A DNA stretch of 64,000 bases, taken from Flavobacterium covae (GTDB lineage: Bacteria; Bacteroidota; Bacteroidia; Flavobacteriales; Flavobacteriaceae). Of this stretch, positions 21,220 through 33,312 are shown piece after piece (positions within the stretch are counted from its first letter, which is position 1; the number at the start of each line of letters is the position of its first letter). The position numbers and the translations under genes were made by a program. The notes under the pieces are model-generated. The model worked only from the letters and a program-made list of their open reading frames with translations, ran no database searches and was not told the origin of the DNA. The stretch lies in assembly GCA_019565575.1 (NCBI GenBank), contig CP067379.1:1736001-1800000 (forward strand), read 5' to 3'.

Positions 21220-22530
21220 TTACTTTTCTCTTATATAAATATCAATTGGCACACCTTCAAAGTTCCAGTTATTTCGGATTTTATTTTCTAAGAAACGTTT
21301 GTATGGATCTTTTACATATTGAGGTAAGTTAGCAAAGAACACAAACTGTGGTGATTGTGTTGGTAATTGCATACAGTATTTGATTTTTATGTACTTGCCT
21401 TTTAGTGCTGGAGGTGGCATGTGTTCAATAATATTAAGCATATACTCATTGAATTTAGAGGTAGGAATGCGTTGTTTTTTGTTTTCATACACCTGAACAG
21501 CAGCTTCTAATGCCTTAAGTAAACGCTGTTTTGTCAATGCCGAGACGAAAATGATAGGTACATCTGTAAAGGGGGCTATTTCTTCACGAATTTTAGCTTC
21601 GTATAATTTTGTGGTCATTGTGTCTTTTTCAACTAAGTCCCATTTGTTAACTAAAATAACAATTCCTTTGCGATTTTTTTCAGCTAACCAAAAAATATTT
21701 TGATCTTGTCCTTCAAAACCACGAGTTGCATCTATCATTAAAATACAAACGTCACTATGTTCAATAGCGCGAACAGAACGCATTACAGAGTAAAATTCTA
21801 AATCTTCTTTTACTTTTGATTTACGACGTATACCTGCTGTATCAACTAGGTTGAACTCAAAACCGAAACGATTGTATTTTGTGTCAATAGCATCACGCGT
21901 AGTACCTGCAATATCTGTTACCACAAAACGATCCTCACCAATTAACGCATTGATAAATGAAGATTTTCCAGCGTTAGGACGACCTACTACACAAAAACGA
22001 GGTAATGGATTTTCTTCTTCTATAACTTCTGGTAATTCGGGTAATACTTCTACTAATTTGTCTAGTAATTCTCCTGTTCCACTACCATTCATACCCGCAA
22101 TAGTGTGGTATTCTCCTAAACCTAAAGAGTAAAATTCAACAGCATCACCCATACGCATGGCGTTATCTACTTTGTTAACAGCTACTAAAACAGGTTTGTC
22201 AACTTTACGAAGTAAATTAGCTACTTCCATATCCATAGGGGTTACTCCTTCTTCTACGTCTACTACAAAAATAATAGCATCAGCTTCGTCAATGGCTAAT
22301 TCTACCTGTTTACGAATTTCTCCTTCAAAAATATCATCAGAACCCTTAATATAACCACCCGTGTCAATTACAGAAAACTCTTTTCCATTCCATTCACTTT
22401 TACCATAAATACGATCACGTGTTACTCCTGCAACAGAATCCACAATAGCTTCACGACGTTGAATTAATCGGTTAAAAAAAGTTGATTTCCCTACATTAGG
22501 TCTCCCTACAATGGCTACGATATTATTCAT
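21220..22530 (-). CDS. der: Ribosome-associated GTPase Der (EngA)
   Basis: A 436-residue double-GTPase needed for 50S subunit maturation. Two G domains in tandem: [13 protein letters not shown] and NKVD in the first, and [13 protein letters not shown] and NKWD in the second. The C-terminal KH-like domain ends with [17 protein letters not shown]. Length is normal. Followed by a terminator. Frame intact. Confidence 0.97.
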   Translation of the reverse strand: MNNIVAIVGRPNVGKSTFFNRLIQRREAIVDSVAGVTRDRIYGKSEWNGKEFSVIDTGGYIKGSDDIFEGEIRKQVELAIDEADAIIFVVDVEEGVTPMDMEVANLLRKVDKPVLVAVNKVDNAMRMGDAVEFYSLGLGEYHTIAGMNGSGTGELLDKLVEVLPELPEVIEEENPLPRFCVVGRPNAGKSSFINALIGEDRFVVTDIAGTTRDAIDTKYNRFGFEFNLVDTAGIRRKSKVKEDLEFYSVMRSVRAIEHSDVCILMIDATRGFEGQDQNIFWLAEKNRKGIVILVNKWDLVEKDTMTTKLYEAKIREEIAPFTDVPIIFVSALTKQRLLKALEAAVQVYENKKQRIPTSKFNEYMLNIIEHMPPPALKGKYIKIKYCMQLPTQSPQFVFFANLPQYVKDPYKRFLENKIRNNWNFEGVPIDIYIREK

Positions 22531-22620
22531 TTTTCAATTTTTCAGTCCGCAAAGGTAAAAAAAACAAACTGGTTACACATTCTTTTTGATAAAATTATCT
22601 TTCCATGGATCTGATTTTTA

Positions 22621-22628
22621 TATATTTG
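22621..22628 (+). promoter_or_regulatory. Candidate Bacteroidota -7 box
   Basis: TATATTTG matches the TAnnTTTG consensus and lies 21 bases before the ATG at 22650. A TTG at 22586 is farther upstream than the usual -33 spacing, so only the -7 part is supported. Confidence 0.35.
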
Positions 22629-22649
22629 CTTCTCCCACAAAAAGTTTAA

Positions 22650-23167
22650 ATGAGAAAAAATATCCTATTATTGCTTGCTTTTATTATACTCATGCATGCT
22701 GGGATAGTGAGTTCTATTTTTGAAATTAAACAAAGTTTTTTAAAATTAGTTGTGTTGGAGGAATATTCTGAAAATGATTGTTTTACGATAAAATTGACTT
22801 TTAGAGAATTTCTTAAAAAAGAATTTCAGATCATGAAATTATAATTAATAAAGAACTTCATGATATTGTTAAAATAAAATCAGATAATGGATTTGTGGTT
22901 TTAAAATTGATTAATGATAAAATCGAAAAAAATTATCTCAACAGAACAAAAGATTATAAGGAAAAGAGTAATACAGGAGCAAAGAATAAGAACCAAAGGT
23001 TAAAAATCAATTTTTTGTACTATCAAGAAAATATAGCGTTTGTTTTGCTAAATAATTACTCAGATTGTCGGAAAGTAAAATTAAACATGGATGATTTAAT
23101 GAATTATTTACAAAATAAACAATCAATAGAACCACCTCCACCAGAGTATACTTATTTAATAGGTTGA
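22650..23167 (+). CDS. Hypothetical exported or membrane-anchored protein (frameshifted)
   Basis: About 172 residues after repair. The start is MRKNILLLLAFIILMHAGIVSS, a signal peptide or anchor. The frame breaks at an A6 tract near 22815, where A7 joins LTFREFLKK to ISDHEIIINKELHDIVKIK; the protein continues to PPPPEYTYLIG. I do not recognise the family. It precedes a TonB receptor on the same strand by 161 bases and could be functionally linked to it, but nothing in the sequence shows this. Confidence 0.55.
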
Positions 23168-23328
23168 TAGTTTTACCTCAATCTATTTTATTGAAAATAA
23201 TATATTGATAGACAAATAGGATAAAAAAGCGTTTAGCTTTATTTAGATCTTTGTTTATCTCATTTAGTATTTAGCTAAAGTGTTAGCTAAATCTAGTATG
23301 ATAATTTTTTTAAATAAGTTAAGTATAC

Positions 23329-25567
23329 ATGAAAATTAAAAATAAAATAGGAGTAGTTTTATTGGGACTTACTTCAATTCAAGCTATTTCTCAAGATAAT
23401 AAGAAAAATATAGAAATTAATAAATTAAATGAAGTAGAAATTACAGCTACTTCGCAATCAGATAAGACATTATTAAAACAAGCTGCGTCTATTTCTAAAT
23501 TAGAAACCAAAGAAATTCAACGTGGTACAGGTTTGTTTTTTGATGATGCTGTAAATACAAACATACCAGGAATGTTTATGCAACGTCGTACAGTATCAGC
23601 AGGACAAACGTTTAATATTCGCGGATATGGAAATGGCGCGCGAGGAACTAATGGGACTAATAGTAATTTTGATTCACAAGGAGTAAAAGTGTATTTAAAT
23701 AATATTCCGGTAACAGATGCTGGAAGGAATTACTTTAATGGATGATATTGACTTTAATTCAATTGGAGAAGTTGAAGTTCTAAAAGGACCAGCAGGATCA
23801 TTATACGGATTGGCTATTGCAGGTGCTGTAAATTTAAAAACAATTAAACCAGAGGCAGGAAAAACCTCTATTTCTCAAAATACCATGTTTGGTAGCTATG
23901 GTTTAAGACGATTGACATCTCAAATAGCTGTGGGGAGTGAAAAATCATCTTTTTTAGTTAATTACGGAAACCAAAAGTATGATGGTTTTATGAATCATAC
24001 AGCTTCTAAAAAAGATTTTGTAAATATTTTTGCTGATTTTGGCTTAAGTAACAAGCAAAAAATCAATGCGTATGTAGGATATACCAATAGTTATGAGGAA
24101 AGAAATGGAGAACTGACAATAGCTCAGTATCAAAATTTAGATTATTCAGGAAATCCAGCTTATATAAAAAATAATGCACATAGTAATGTCATTAGTTTCA
24201 GAGCAGGACTGAATCATTTTTATCAAATATATAAAAACCTGAGTAATTCCACTTCTGTTTTTGGTTCAGGAATTAGTAGTAATGTAAGTTCTGCTGGAGG
24301 ATGGACCGATAAATTACCAGTAAATTATGGCTTTCGTTCTACCTTTGATAGCAAATGGGATTTAGGTAATGAGTTTAAATTGTCAGGAATTACAGGAGTT
24401 GAAATGCAAATGCAAAACGCACAAACACTGGCATATCCTATGGGGAATCCTGTAAATGCAGAGGGATATAATACTATAGGTCTTTTAAGAAGTAATTTAT
24501 ACGTTTCCTCAAAAACAAATTCTGTATTTACTGAATGGACTTTTAATTTGCCTTATGATTTTGCTCTAACAGCTGGTATTAGCTCAAACTATATGGGAAT
24601 AGATTCTAATGACAGATTTCCTTATATCTACAATCTTTCAGGAAATCCGCAAGTAACTCAAAACAGTAAACCATTAAACTTTAATGTATCTTATAGAGAT
24701 ATGTATTCTCCAAAAGTAGCTATTAGTAAAGTATTTTATAAATCAGTATCAGTTTATGCTTCTTATAACAAAGCGTATAAAGCGCCTGTGAGCGGTTATT
24801 TATTTATCCCTGAAATCAATCAGGTCAATAGTAATTTACGTCCAGAAATTGGAGAACAATGGGAGGTAGGTACAAAAGGAAAGCTTCTAGAAGGACGTTT
24901 AGGATTTGAATTGGCCGCTTTTAGAACAAATTTTAAAGATAAAATGTCAACCGTTTCAGTTACAGATCCAGCCAATATAACTAAGTTGTATACTTATATG
25001 ATTAACGGAGGAAGCCAGCTGCATAAAGGGGTAGAAGGTAATCTAAAATTTGAAATGATAAAAACAACAAATGGTTTTCTAAAATCATTTGCACCATTTG
25101 TAAACGGGACTTATTCTGACTTTACATACCAAGAGTATAAATTTAGTAGAACCACAACTGGGGCTAACATTGCTCAAAATGTTTACGATTTTTCAGGTTT
25201 GAGTGTATTAGGAACCCCTAAATGGGTTGCTAATGCAGGTATAGATTTTCTGACTAAATTGGGAATCTATGGTAACGTAACGTTTAATCATAGAGGAACT
25301 GCTAATTTTGGATATGTTCCTGTAGATAGAACAAATCCAAATTTACAAATTGCAACTGCGGATAAATATAATTTATTACACGCTAAATTAGGCTTAAAAG
25401 TAAATGTAATCAATCACCTAGATTTAGATGTTTTTTCAGGAGTTAATAATATTACTAATGTACAGTATTACCAAATGATTTTTGTTAATCAAATGCCTGA
25501 TGCGTACATTCCTGCACCTTTAAAAGCAACCTTTTTTGGAGGTTTGAATGTAAAATATACTTTTTGA
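23329..25567 (+). CDS. TonB-dependent outer-membrane receptor (siderophore-type)
   Basis: About 745 residues. The signal peptide ends near ISQDN, then a TonB-box-like EVEITATSQ, a plug domain (FNIRGYGNGARGTNG, VEVLKGPAGSLYG) and a beta-barrel ending in VKYTF, with the final aromatic residue typical of outer-membrane barrels. The ligand is unknown; FNIRGYG and the PAGSLYG box resemble ferric-siderophore receptors. The frame breaks at 23720-23726 (CTGGAAG; CTGAAG gives VTDAEGITLMDDIDF). Confidence 0.83.
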
Positions 25568-25808
25568 TACAGTTACGAGATATTCAAAAAAAGATTCAAC
25601 ATTTTTTATTTAAACAAGCTAGGAGTTAAAATATTTTGGTTTTTTGATTTCTTCTCATGTTTAAGTTTGTGTGTTGTGTAGATTTTTTTGAATATCTTTT
25701 AATGTTATTTTTTTGTTGTAAAAAATGATTTTTAAAAAAAGAAGTGAGTTTTATTAGTTTTTAATAATTTTCTTATCTTGGTTCCCCTCTAATCGAAATA
25801 AACTAAAA

Positions 25809-26312
25809 ATGGAAACTGAAAACACTATTAACCTACGACTACGATTTTATAAAGACATTGACGAAACAGTTGAGGGGGTAAGACAAAAATTTATTGATTA
25901 TAAAAGTCAAATCTCTCCAGATTATGTAATGAAAATAAGAAGAAATCATATACAATTTACGATAGGAGGTTTAAAACAACGTTATTGGTCACCATATCTA
26001 ACAATAGAGTTGGAAGAAAAAGAAGGAAGTAATGGGCAAGCTACTCATCTCCGAGGATTGTTTGGACCCGCTCAAACGATGTGGACATTTTTTATTTTTA
26101 TGCACTTCATGGTAGCTGGGGTTTTTATTGTCTTTATGATGTTTGCTATTTCTGATTATATGTTAAAGAAAAGTATTACATCTGACTTTATAGTGATGGG
26201 ACTAATGTTTTTTTGTTGGATATTATTGTATATTCTTGGTCGTCAAACGCGTGAAAACGGGTATGGACAAATGAATGAATTAGAGCAAGAATTTTTAAAA
26301 ATTATCCAATAA
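25809..26312 (+). CDS. Conserved hypothetical protein with two transmembrane helices
   Basis: A 167-residue protein: a soluble N-terminal half (about residues 1-95, with RFYKDIDETVEGVRQKF), then two hydrophobic helices (FFIFMHFMVAGVFIVFMMF and FIVMGLMFFCWILLYIL) and a short charged tail. I do not know its function. It converges on era, separated by a terminator hairpin. Frame intact. Confidence 0.65.
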   Translation: METENTINLRLRFYKDIDETVEGVRQKFIDYKSQISPDYVMKIRRNHIQFTIGGLKQRYWSPYLTIELEEKEGSNGQATHLRGLFGPAQTMWTFFIFMHFMVAGVFIVFMMFAISDYMLKKSITSDFIVMGLMFFCWILLYILGRQTRENGYGQMNELEQEFLKIIQ

Positions 26313-26334
26313 AATTAGTTTATATTTTAATTAA

Positions 26335-26374
26335 AAACCCTCGTTTTAGAACAATAAAGTTTAAAACGGGGGTT
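26335..26374. terminator. Bidirectional terminator between the membrane protein and era
   Basis: AAACCCTCGTTTTA pairs with TAAAACGGGGGTTT (26335-26374), with one or two imperfect positions, between convergent genes; A-run before and T-run after. Confidence 0.72.
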
Positions 26375-26402
26375 TATTATGAGTTTACAAGATGTTTTAA
26401 AA

Positions 26403-27290
26403 CTAATTTTTTTGATTATATCCAAAACGTCTTAACTGTCTTTCATTTGAGCGCCAATCTTTATTAACCTTTACATATAACTCTATATGAATTTGTTTAC
26501 CAAAGAATTTTTCTAATTCTTCGCGGGCTTGAATTCCTACTTTCTTAATAGCAGTCCCTTTGTGGCCTATGATGATTCCTTTTTGAGTATCACGTTCTAC
26601 CATTATTAAAGCACGAATTCTAATGATCTTATCATCTTCTTTAAATTCTTCTGTTTCTACTTCGCAAGCATAAGGAATTTCTTTATCGTAGTTTAATAAT
26701 ATTTTTTCTCGAATAGCCTCATTTACAAAGAAACGCTCAGGTTTGTCCGTTAAAGCATCTTTGGGATAATAGGGTTCAGATTCAGGAAGTAATTCTATGA
26801 TTCTGTTAAAAACTGCTTGTACATTAAAATTTTCTAAAGCAGAAATAGGAAAAATCTCTGCGTTAGGTACTTTCTCTTTCCATAATGTTACTTGTTCTTC
26901 CAGTTGTTCTTGATTAGATTTATCAATTTTGTTTAAAAGAAGAAGAACAGGAATTTTAGAGTGAATAATTTTATTAAAAAAAGCTTCGTCTTTTAAGTCT
27001 TTTTCGCCTATTTCCACCATATAAATTAGTACATCAGCATCTTCAAATGCAGACTTAACAAAATCCATCATAGAACTTTGTAGTTCATAAGCAGGTTTTA
27101 TAATACCTGGTGTGTCTGAAAATAATATTTGAAAATCATCACCATTTACAATACCCAAAATTCGATGACGAGTTGTTTGTGCTTTACTGGTAATGATAGA
27201 TAAGCGTTCTCCTACTAAAGCATTCATTAGAGTTGATTTTCCAACATTGGGATTTCCTATAATATTAACATATCCTGCTTTGTGCGACAT
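26403..27290 (-). CDS. era: GTPase Era
   Basis: 295 residues. The start MSHKAGYVNIIGNPNVGKSTLMN at 27290 matches the family; the open frame extends 20 codons upstream without similarity, so I reject the longer start. The G domain has GNPNVGKST, DTPG and NKID; the C-terminal KH domain has KGIIIGHKGTAIKKVG, which binds the 3' end of 16S rRNA during 30S maturation. Frame intact. Confidence 0.95.
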   Translation of the reverse strand: MSHKAGYVNIIGNPNVGKSTLMNALVGERLSIITSKAQTTRHRILGIVNGDDFQILFSDTPGIIKPAYELQSSMMDFVKSAFEDADVLIYMVEIGEKDLKDEAFFNKIIHSKIPVLLLLNKIDKSNQEQLEEQVTLWKEKVPNAEIFPISALENFNVQAVFNRIIELLPESEPYYPKDALTDKPERFFVNEAIREKILLNYDKEIPYACEVETEEFKEDDKIIRIRALIMVERDTQKGIIIGHKGTAIKKVGIQAREELEKFFGKQIHIELYVKVNKDWRSNERQLRRFGYNQKN

Positions 27291-27411
27291 AATGTACTTT
27301 TTTTGCAAAGGTAGGAAATAAAACCAGATAGGTTCGTTTTCTATGAACATAAAGGTTATTCAGATGATAAAAATCAATAAAAATTTAAATTAAATAAATT
27401 ATATTAGCTGT

Positions 27412-27782
27412 ATGAAAGATATAGAAACAAGAGAAGATATATTGTTTATAATGAAGATGTTTTATAATAAACTCTTGACCGATGATAACATTAATTTCTT
27501 TTTAAAAAGACAACTCATGTTGATCAACATTTAGATGAGCATTTAGATGTTTTATGTACTTTTTGGGAACAAGCTTTATTTTTAAAAGGAGGTTATACTA
27601 ATAATATGTTTCAAATACATAAAGATATTCATGATAAAGAACCTTTTTTAAAGGAACATTATGATATTTGGTTAGATTATTTATATGACAGCATTGATCC
27701 TTATTTTGAAGGTAAAGTTGCAGAACAGATGAAGAAAATGGCAGTAAATATGGCTACCGTTTTAAAAATAAAATTAGTTTAA
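27412..27782 (+). CDS. Group III truncated haemoglobin (one frameshift)
   Basis: About 123 residues starting MKDIETREDILFIMKMFYNKLL. A homopolymer deletion near 27503-27512 separates it from the rest: THVDQHLDEHLDVLCTFWEQ, a proximal region with MFQIHKDIHDKEP, and KMAVNMATVLKIKL. It is a paralogue of the intact globin at 42320-42703: the same MKDI start, FYNK/FYEK, FWEQ/FWET and H-x8 spacing. Such globins bind oxygen and nitric oxide at haem. The break is repairable by one added base. The end is two bases from the convergent RMD1-family gene. Confidence 0.75.
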
Positions 27783-27783
27783 T

Positions 27784-28563
27784 CTAATGTTTTACAAAAG
27801 ACATTATTATCTCAAAGGTAATTAATAAAATAATAATCCACTCTAAACGAGAACTTTCTTTTACGTTTAAAACTTCGGTAAATATTTTTAGATTGTTTTC
27901 AACTATAGAGAGGCGGTAATCAACGTCTTTAAAACGGGGTAAAATTTCAAAATTAGATTTCATTTTTTTGTTTAAAGCATCTAGTTTTTCGTTTTCCCAT
28001 ACGGAGTTAGGATCGTCTAGTATATATAAGTTGTCTACAATACTGTTTTTTACGTTTAGTACTTGACCTATATATTTTAAGAGATTCTTTTTAGAAATAT
28101 TAATATTTCCAGTATTTTCTAGTTGAAGTATAAATTCTTTTGTAGAAGAAACCAACTTGCCTGTAATGACTTCATAATATTCTAATGCTACTGATTGTGC
28201 CACATTAAGCATAATTATTCGTATAGCAGAACTATCTAATTCAGGTAAGAGAACTTCATTGTTTTTAACTTCAAAATTTGTATTATCTTCCTTTATCCTT
28301 ATGAAATACCTCTCTTTTAAAAGCATATCTATTGGCGATTCCTGATGTCTTTTTATTTTTTGTAACCATTCAGTTTCTTCTTCAGGGCTAAAATTGGCAA
28401 AAACAACCACGCCATAATCTAATAAATAAATAAACTTATTTTGTTCTATTTGCTTAAAAAACTCTGAGCCAGAAAAACTATAATTAGCTCCCTCTAACTC
28501 ATCTTTGAAATTTTTAATATTAATAATTTCAGCTAACTGAATTGCGGAGATTTTTATTTTCAT
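27784..28563 (-). CDS. RMD1/YagE (DUF155) family protein
   Basis: A 259-residue protein with the family hallmarks YLLDYGVVVFANFSPEEE near the N terminus and a C-terminal single membrane helix (LEWIIILLITFEIIMSFVKH, from about residue 240). The family is shared with eukaryotic RMD1 and RMND1; its bacterial role is not established. Frame intact. Downstream end abuts the truncated globin gene. Confidence 0.8.
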   Translation of the reverse strand: MKIKISAIQLAEIINIKNFKDELEGANYSFSGSEFFKQIEQNKFIYLLDYGVVVFANFSPEEETEWLQKIKRHQESPIDMLLKERYFIRIKEDNTNFEVKNNEVLLPELDSSAIRIIMLNVAQSVALEYYEVITGKLVSSTKEFILQLENTGNINISKKNLLKYIGQVLNVKNSIVDNLYILDDPNSVWENEKLDALNKKMKSNFEILPRFKDVDYRLSIVENNLKIFTEVLNVKESSRLEWIIILLITFEIIMSFVKH

Positions 28564-28634
28564 GAGATTTTCTTTCTTGCAAAATTACGTACAAAGTTAT
28601 TCTTTATAAAGTTTATTTGTATAAACTATTTGTA

Positions 28635-28925
28635 ATACCATTAAAACTTAAAATATACTGGATTTAAAAGAAAAATTCTCGATCTGTTGTTTTATTTTAA
28701 AATAACTCAAACAAACGGTTAAGTATATAATTGAAATCATCATTAGTTCGAGCGCGAAGCACATCGAGAACCAACACTAATTTTTATTGCTTTTGTAGTA
28801 TAGTGTCTAAATCAAACATTATGTAATTTCTCCCTTTCGTCGAAATGAAAAGATTGCGAACTTTTTGGACAGTCTCAAGGTTAAAAAAATACTATTATGA
28901 GGAAATTTTAAAGTTTGAATGGTAT
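28635..28925 (+). repeat. Long intergenic repeat R1, copy B (no MITE; empty site)
   Basis: A 291-base copy with terminal inverted repeats: ATACCATTAAAACTT at the left and, on the opposite strand of the right end, ATACCATTCAAACTT (14 of 15). It lacks about 40 bases present in copies A and C before ATTATGTAATTTCTCCC. It keeps the uninterrupted TTTTAAAATAACTC junction where copy A holds MITE 1, and the uninterrupted right end where copy C holds MITE 2. It fills most of the 420-base gap between the RMD1-family gene and the flippase. Confidence 0.85.
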
Positions 28926-28983
28926 AAATCAATAGAATAAGCTGCTTTTTTGAGGTTAAAAGATTTTTTTAATTATTTGCCCT

Positions 28984-30447
28984 TTACCTCATTAATGATT
29001 TTGGTAAAACCTCCTTTATAGGGATAATTTTAAAAAATTCATTAGCAACAGCAAAAACAATAAGAACTACAAAAGGTTTGTAGCATAAATTAATAAATTT
29101 ATAAGGAGTATTAGGTAATAAACGACCGATGATAATCACAATAATTAAAACAAAAAATAAATGTAAAAACTTCCAACTAAAAGGATGTATACCAAATTTT
29201 TTATAATTAAAATAAATTTTTATTAAGTTGTAGGTAGTTAGAGAAATAGCAGTAGCAATAGAAACACCAATAATTCCTAATTTAAACCAGAATAAAAAAA
29301 TTAGATTAGATATTATAGTCAACAACGCTAATGCAACGGTTGTGGTATTATTAAACTTATAGTATTTAGAATTAGTAATAATATAACCATTAAAACCTGT
29401 AGCTAAATCAAATAACAAAGCAAATCCCATAATATATAATACAGGTAAGCCCTTGATCAACTTATCTCCGTTTTTCATCAAAGCAAATAAATCTTCAATT
29501 CCAACAGCTACTAAACCAAATAATACGATGCCAATTACAAATAAATACAAAGATGTTTTATGATGTAAGGTTTTTAAATCTTGTATCTTGTTTTTAGCTA
29601 TATACTGTGCAATAATAGGGGCTGAAATAGTATAAACACCTAAGGCAGGAACAGTGATCATTCGAACCAAATTAAGAGATGTATTATAGATAGAAACTTC
29701 TTGAAATGTTAACATTTCACCAATCATATAGGTGTCAATGTTCAGAGCAATTACAGACCCCATACTACCTAAAAACGTATAAAAAGAATAAATAAAAAGA
29801 GTCTTTCCAAATTGATCCTTTTTAAAAAAGTAAAATCCATTTTTTGAGTTAGTTTTTCTAGGTGATTAAGATAAATGACCATTCCTAAAAAAGCAATTAC
29901 AAAAAAGCTAACAAAGATCCATAAGGCTCTGCTTTCTTGTAGTTTATCCCAAAGTAATAATGCAAAGGCTGTTACCATTCCTAATTTAGGAAATAAATTT
30001 TCGAAAATATTAGGGATAACAATTCGTTTCTTGATAGAAATATATTTAGATGTTAATTGTATTAATGAAAGAAGAAATGCTACTGAAAGTATATAAGGTG
30101 AATAAATGTAAAAATCAGTTGACTGGAGTGATGGAAAGAGTATTGTTGTGAATCCTAATAATATAAATCCTAATAAAAAATTACGGCTAATAAAAACGAT
30201 AGAAAATTTAAATAAATCTTGTTGCGTATTGTTTTGTGACATCTGAGGAAAAAAATCGGACGTTAGCGTGCATGATTCCCAAGGCGATCACAGGTAGAAT
30301 TAATAAAGCAGTTTGATGTATAAACTGAAGTTTACCCGAAAAATATAAATCATACGGATATAAAAATACGGTAGAAAATATACCCACAAGAGTACTTAAG
30401 TATCCTATGATACTATATTTTATACTCTGTCTTGCAACAACACTCAT
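28984..30447 (-). CDS. Polysaccharide flippase (MOP/MATE-like, oligosaccharide exporter)
   Basis: About 487 residues with 12-14 membrane helices, beginning MSVVARQSIKYSIIGYLSTLVG and containing the typical LNIDTYMIGEMLTFQEVSIY and a repeated multi-helix pattern. It probably flips lipid-linked sugar units across the inner membrane. Two homopolymer breaks: a T7 tract near 30248 (T6 expected; joins VRFF to PQMSQNN) and an A5 tract near 29824 (A6 expected; joins TFLKKDQFGKTLFIYSFYTF). The next genes upstream code for an FkbM methyltransferase and an ABC exporter. Confidence 0.8.
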
Positions 30448-30565
30448 TTAACTACTTATTTTATGAATTTTGATAAACTTATAGAATATTTAACTCAATA
30501 TCCAAAGGTTATATAGGTTATCTAATAGGATTTTAGCTATGCAATTATCCCTATGAATTCTATAA

Positions 30566-31326
30566 CTATTTAGGAACAAAAATAAAATTATTTATATAGC
30601 GATTAAAATCATTTAGATATTCATCTTTTTGAAAATTAGATAATAAAGAAATGTCAAAAGGATGTAAAATCAATGATTTTCTATTAAAATAAAAAACCTC
30701 ATAATCAAAACTATTTATAAAATCAAAAATTTCTTGGATTCTATAATGAGCATGGCGTAATTCAATTTCAATAATAAATGTTGGACGTAATTTTTCTAGA
30801 ACTTTTTTACTGCCTTTAATGGTATCAAATTCATGCCCTTCAACATCAATTTTTACTACATCTAACTTTTCTATTTTATTTTGTGAAACCCAATCATCCA
30901 ACGTTATTGTTTTGATTTCAATTTTTTCTACTTCGTCTCCCATGTTTTCTAAAGAAGCACGTGTGTCCTGTAAACCATTTTCTTTTTAGGAATATGTAAT
31001 ATAGAAGTACCTGTTTTAGAAGAAACAGCTAAGGGAAATAGTTTGATTTTAGGAAATAAAGGTTGAATATAATGGACTAACGATTCATTTGGTTCAAAAC
31101 CAAAAATTTTACCTGTTTTGATCTTCTTCTCAGCTTGATATAAATAAATTCCTTTATTGGTTCCTATATCCACAAAAATAGAATCTTCTTGTAAGAGCTG
31201 ATGAATAAGTAGTAATTCTGGTTCACACTTATAATCAGTTGTATGTAAAGAATCAAGTGTTTTGTAATATCTTTTCTTATATAAAGAAGGCCAAAAATGA
31301 TAGGCTAGTTGTATTAAAAATTTCAT
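30566..31326 (-). CDS. FkbM-family SAM-dependent methyltransferase (one frameshift)
   Basis: About 253 residues. The SAM site is FVDIGTNKGIYLYQ followed by KIFGFEPNESL; then the FkbM hallmark LDVVKIDVEGHEFDTIKGS. The break is at an A5 tract near 30985, where A6 gives HIPKKENGLQDTRASLENMG. Such enzymes O-methylate sugars or small molecules. Its position next to the flippase suggests surface-glycan modification (inference). Confidence 0.8.
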
Positions 31327-31514
31327 TTTTATATGTTCGTTTAACTAAATATTTTAAAAAAAAATAAACAAGGCTTTATAAACTTTGTTTATCTGGAAAA
31401 ATTTTGTCATTCTAATCTGATAAATGATTTTTCAAAAGTAATCTTTTCCCCAAAAATAGGAAACATAAGACATTTAAGCAGATGAAATGCTCTTTTTTAG
31501 AAAATAAAACGATT

Positions 31515-33276
31515 CTATTTTCTTTCGCCTATTTGTTGTCTCCACATAGCATAATACAATCCTTTGCTATCTACTAAATTTTGGTGTTTCCCGTGTTCGA
31601 TAATCTTACCTTTTTCAAGAACAAAAATCTTATCAGCGTGCATAATAGTAGAAAGACGATGAGCAATTAGAACCGTTATACGGTTGTGGTTAGAGATAGA
31701 CTTAATAGTTTCATTAATAGCCTCTTCTGTAAGAGAGTCTAGAGCGGAAGTTGCTTCATCAAAAATCAAAAGATTTGGGTTTCGTAAAATAGCTCTAGCT
31801 ATAGATAAACGTTGTTTTTCACCGCCTGAAACCTTAATTCCTCCTTCTCCAATGGTCGTATTAATACCATTTTCTGCACGATTTAAAAGGTTTTGACAAC
31901 TAGATTGTTGTAGCGCATTTAATAAATCCTCATCGGAAGCATCGGGTTTTACAAAAAGTAAATTTTCCTTAATTGTTCCTGAAAATAATTGTGCATCTTG
32001 TGTTACAAATCCCAATTGTTTTCTAATTTCTAATAATTCTACCTCTGTTTCATTTATATTATTGTAGGTAATAGTTCCCTCGTTAGGTTTGTAAAGTCCT
32101 ACAAGTAGTTTTACTAATGTTGTTTTACCTGATCCTGAAGGGCCTACAAATGCAACAGTTTCACCTTTTTTGATTTCAAAAGTAATGTTTTCAACCGCTT
32201 TAAAACTAGCTGTTTGATGCTGAAAACTTACCTGATTAAAACATAGTTTTTCTATTGTTCCAATTTTTTTTTGGAGAGGTGGGTTTATATTCTGATTCCT
32301 GAGATAATAGCTTTTTAAAATTATCTAAAGAAACCTTTGTTTCATTTTTTACAATAATAAATTGACTCATTTCTTGTAAAGGATTAAAAATAAAAAAAGT
32401 AAAAAAAGTCATCGTTAACAAATCGCCAACTACTATTTTGCCCTGAAAAACAAAATAATAAAGAGTAAAAACCACTGCGGTTCTCATAAAATGAACCGTT
32501 GTTCCTTGTATAAAACTTAAACTTCGTATATAACGTATTTTTTGAAGTTCAAGACCTAGTATTTTAAGGGTGTTCTGGTTTAGACGAGCCTCTTCTTGTT
32601 CTGTAAGTCCAAGACTTTTTACTAATTCAATATTACGTAAACTTTCAGTGGTTGAGCCTGCTAAAGCATTTGTTTGAATTACAATATGTCGTGATATGGA
32701 TTTTATTTTCTTTCCTAAAATAGAACTAACAAGACCAATAATAGGAGCTGTAATAATAAATATAAATGAAATTTTGACATCAATACGAGCAATGTATAAA
32801 AAAACAAAAATAAACCCGACTATTGTTTGGAAAACTAATGAAATAGAAAGATTAATTAATTTTTCGGAATCAATTCGAACTTTTTGTAATTTATTAAGAG
32901 TTTCGCCGCTTCGTTGATCCTCAAATTGAGCATAGGGCAAATCTAATGATTTTTTAATGCCATCAGCATACATCTCAGCTCCTGTGCGTTGTATAACAAT
33001 ATTGGTGAAATAATCTTGGAAGTTTTTAGTAATTCTAGAAATCATAGCCATTAAGATGGATAAACCTAACCAAAAGCCAACAGCTTTTACAAAAGCCAGA
33101 TCATTTCCTTTGTATTTTTGAATGCCTACACCACAATCCTGCATTATTTTACCTGTGATAATAGAATCGCTTAAGCTAAAACAAATGTTCATTCCAGCCA
33201 TTAATAAGGCAATGGCTAAAAGTCTATAATGTTTTTTTAAATATTGAAATAAAATCTCCATTTCTATAAAGTCCAT
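31515..33276 (-). CDS. MsbA-like ABC exporter (fused membrane and ATPase domains, one frameshift)
   Basis: About 587 residues: six membrane helices (residues about 1-330), then an ATPase domain with Walker A GPSGSGKTT, Q-loop GFVTQDAQLFSG, signature VSGGEKQRLSIARA, Walker B LLIFDEATSALD and H-loop AHRLS. It exports lipids or another hydrophobic compound. A one-base insertion in an A9 tract (about 32263-32271; A8 expected) separates the two domains. The start at 33276 (MDFIEMEIL) or five codons later is possible. Confidence 0.83.
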
Positions 33277-33312
33277 ATTTAGAGGATTGCTAAAATATTT
33301 GTAGTTTTGAAT

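Noticed and set aside
27291..27350. Longer N terminus for Era
   Set aside because: The additional 20 residues have no family similarity, while MSHKAGYVNIIGNPNVGKST is the standard start.
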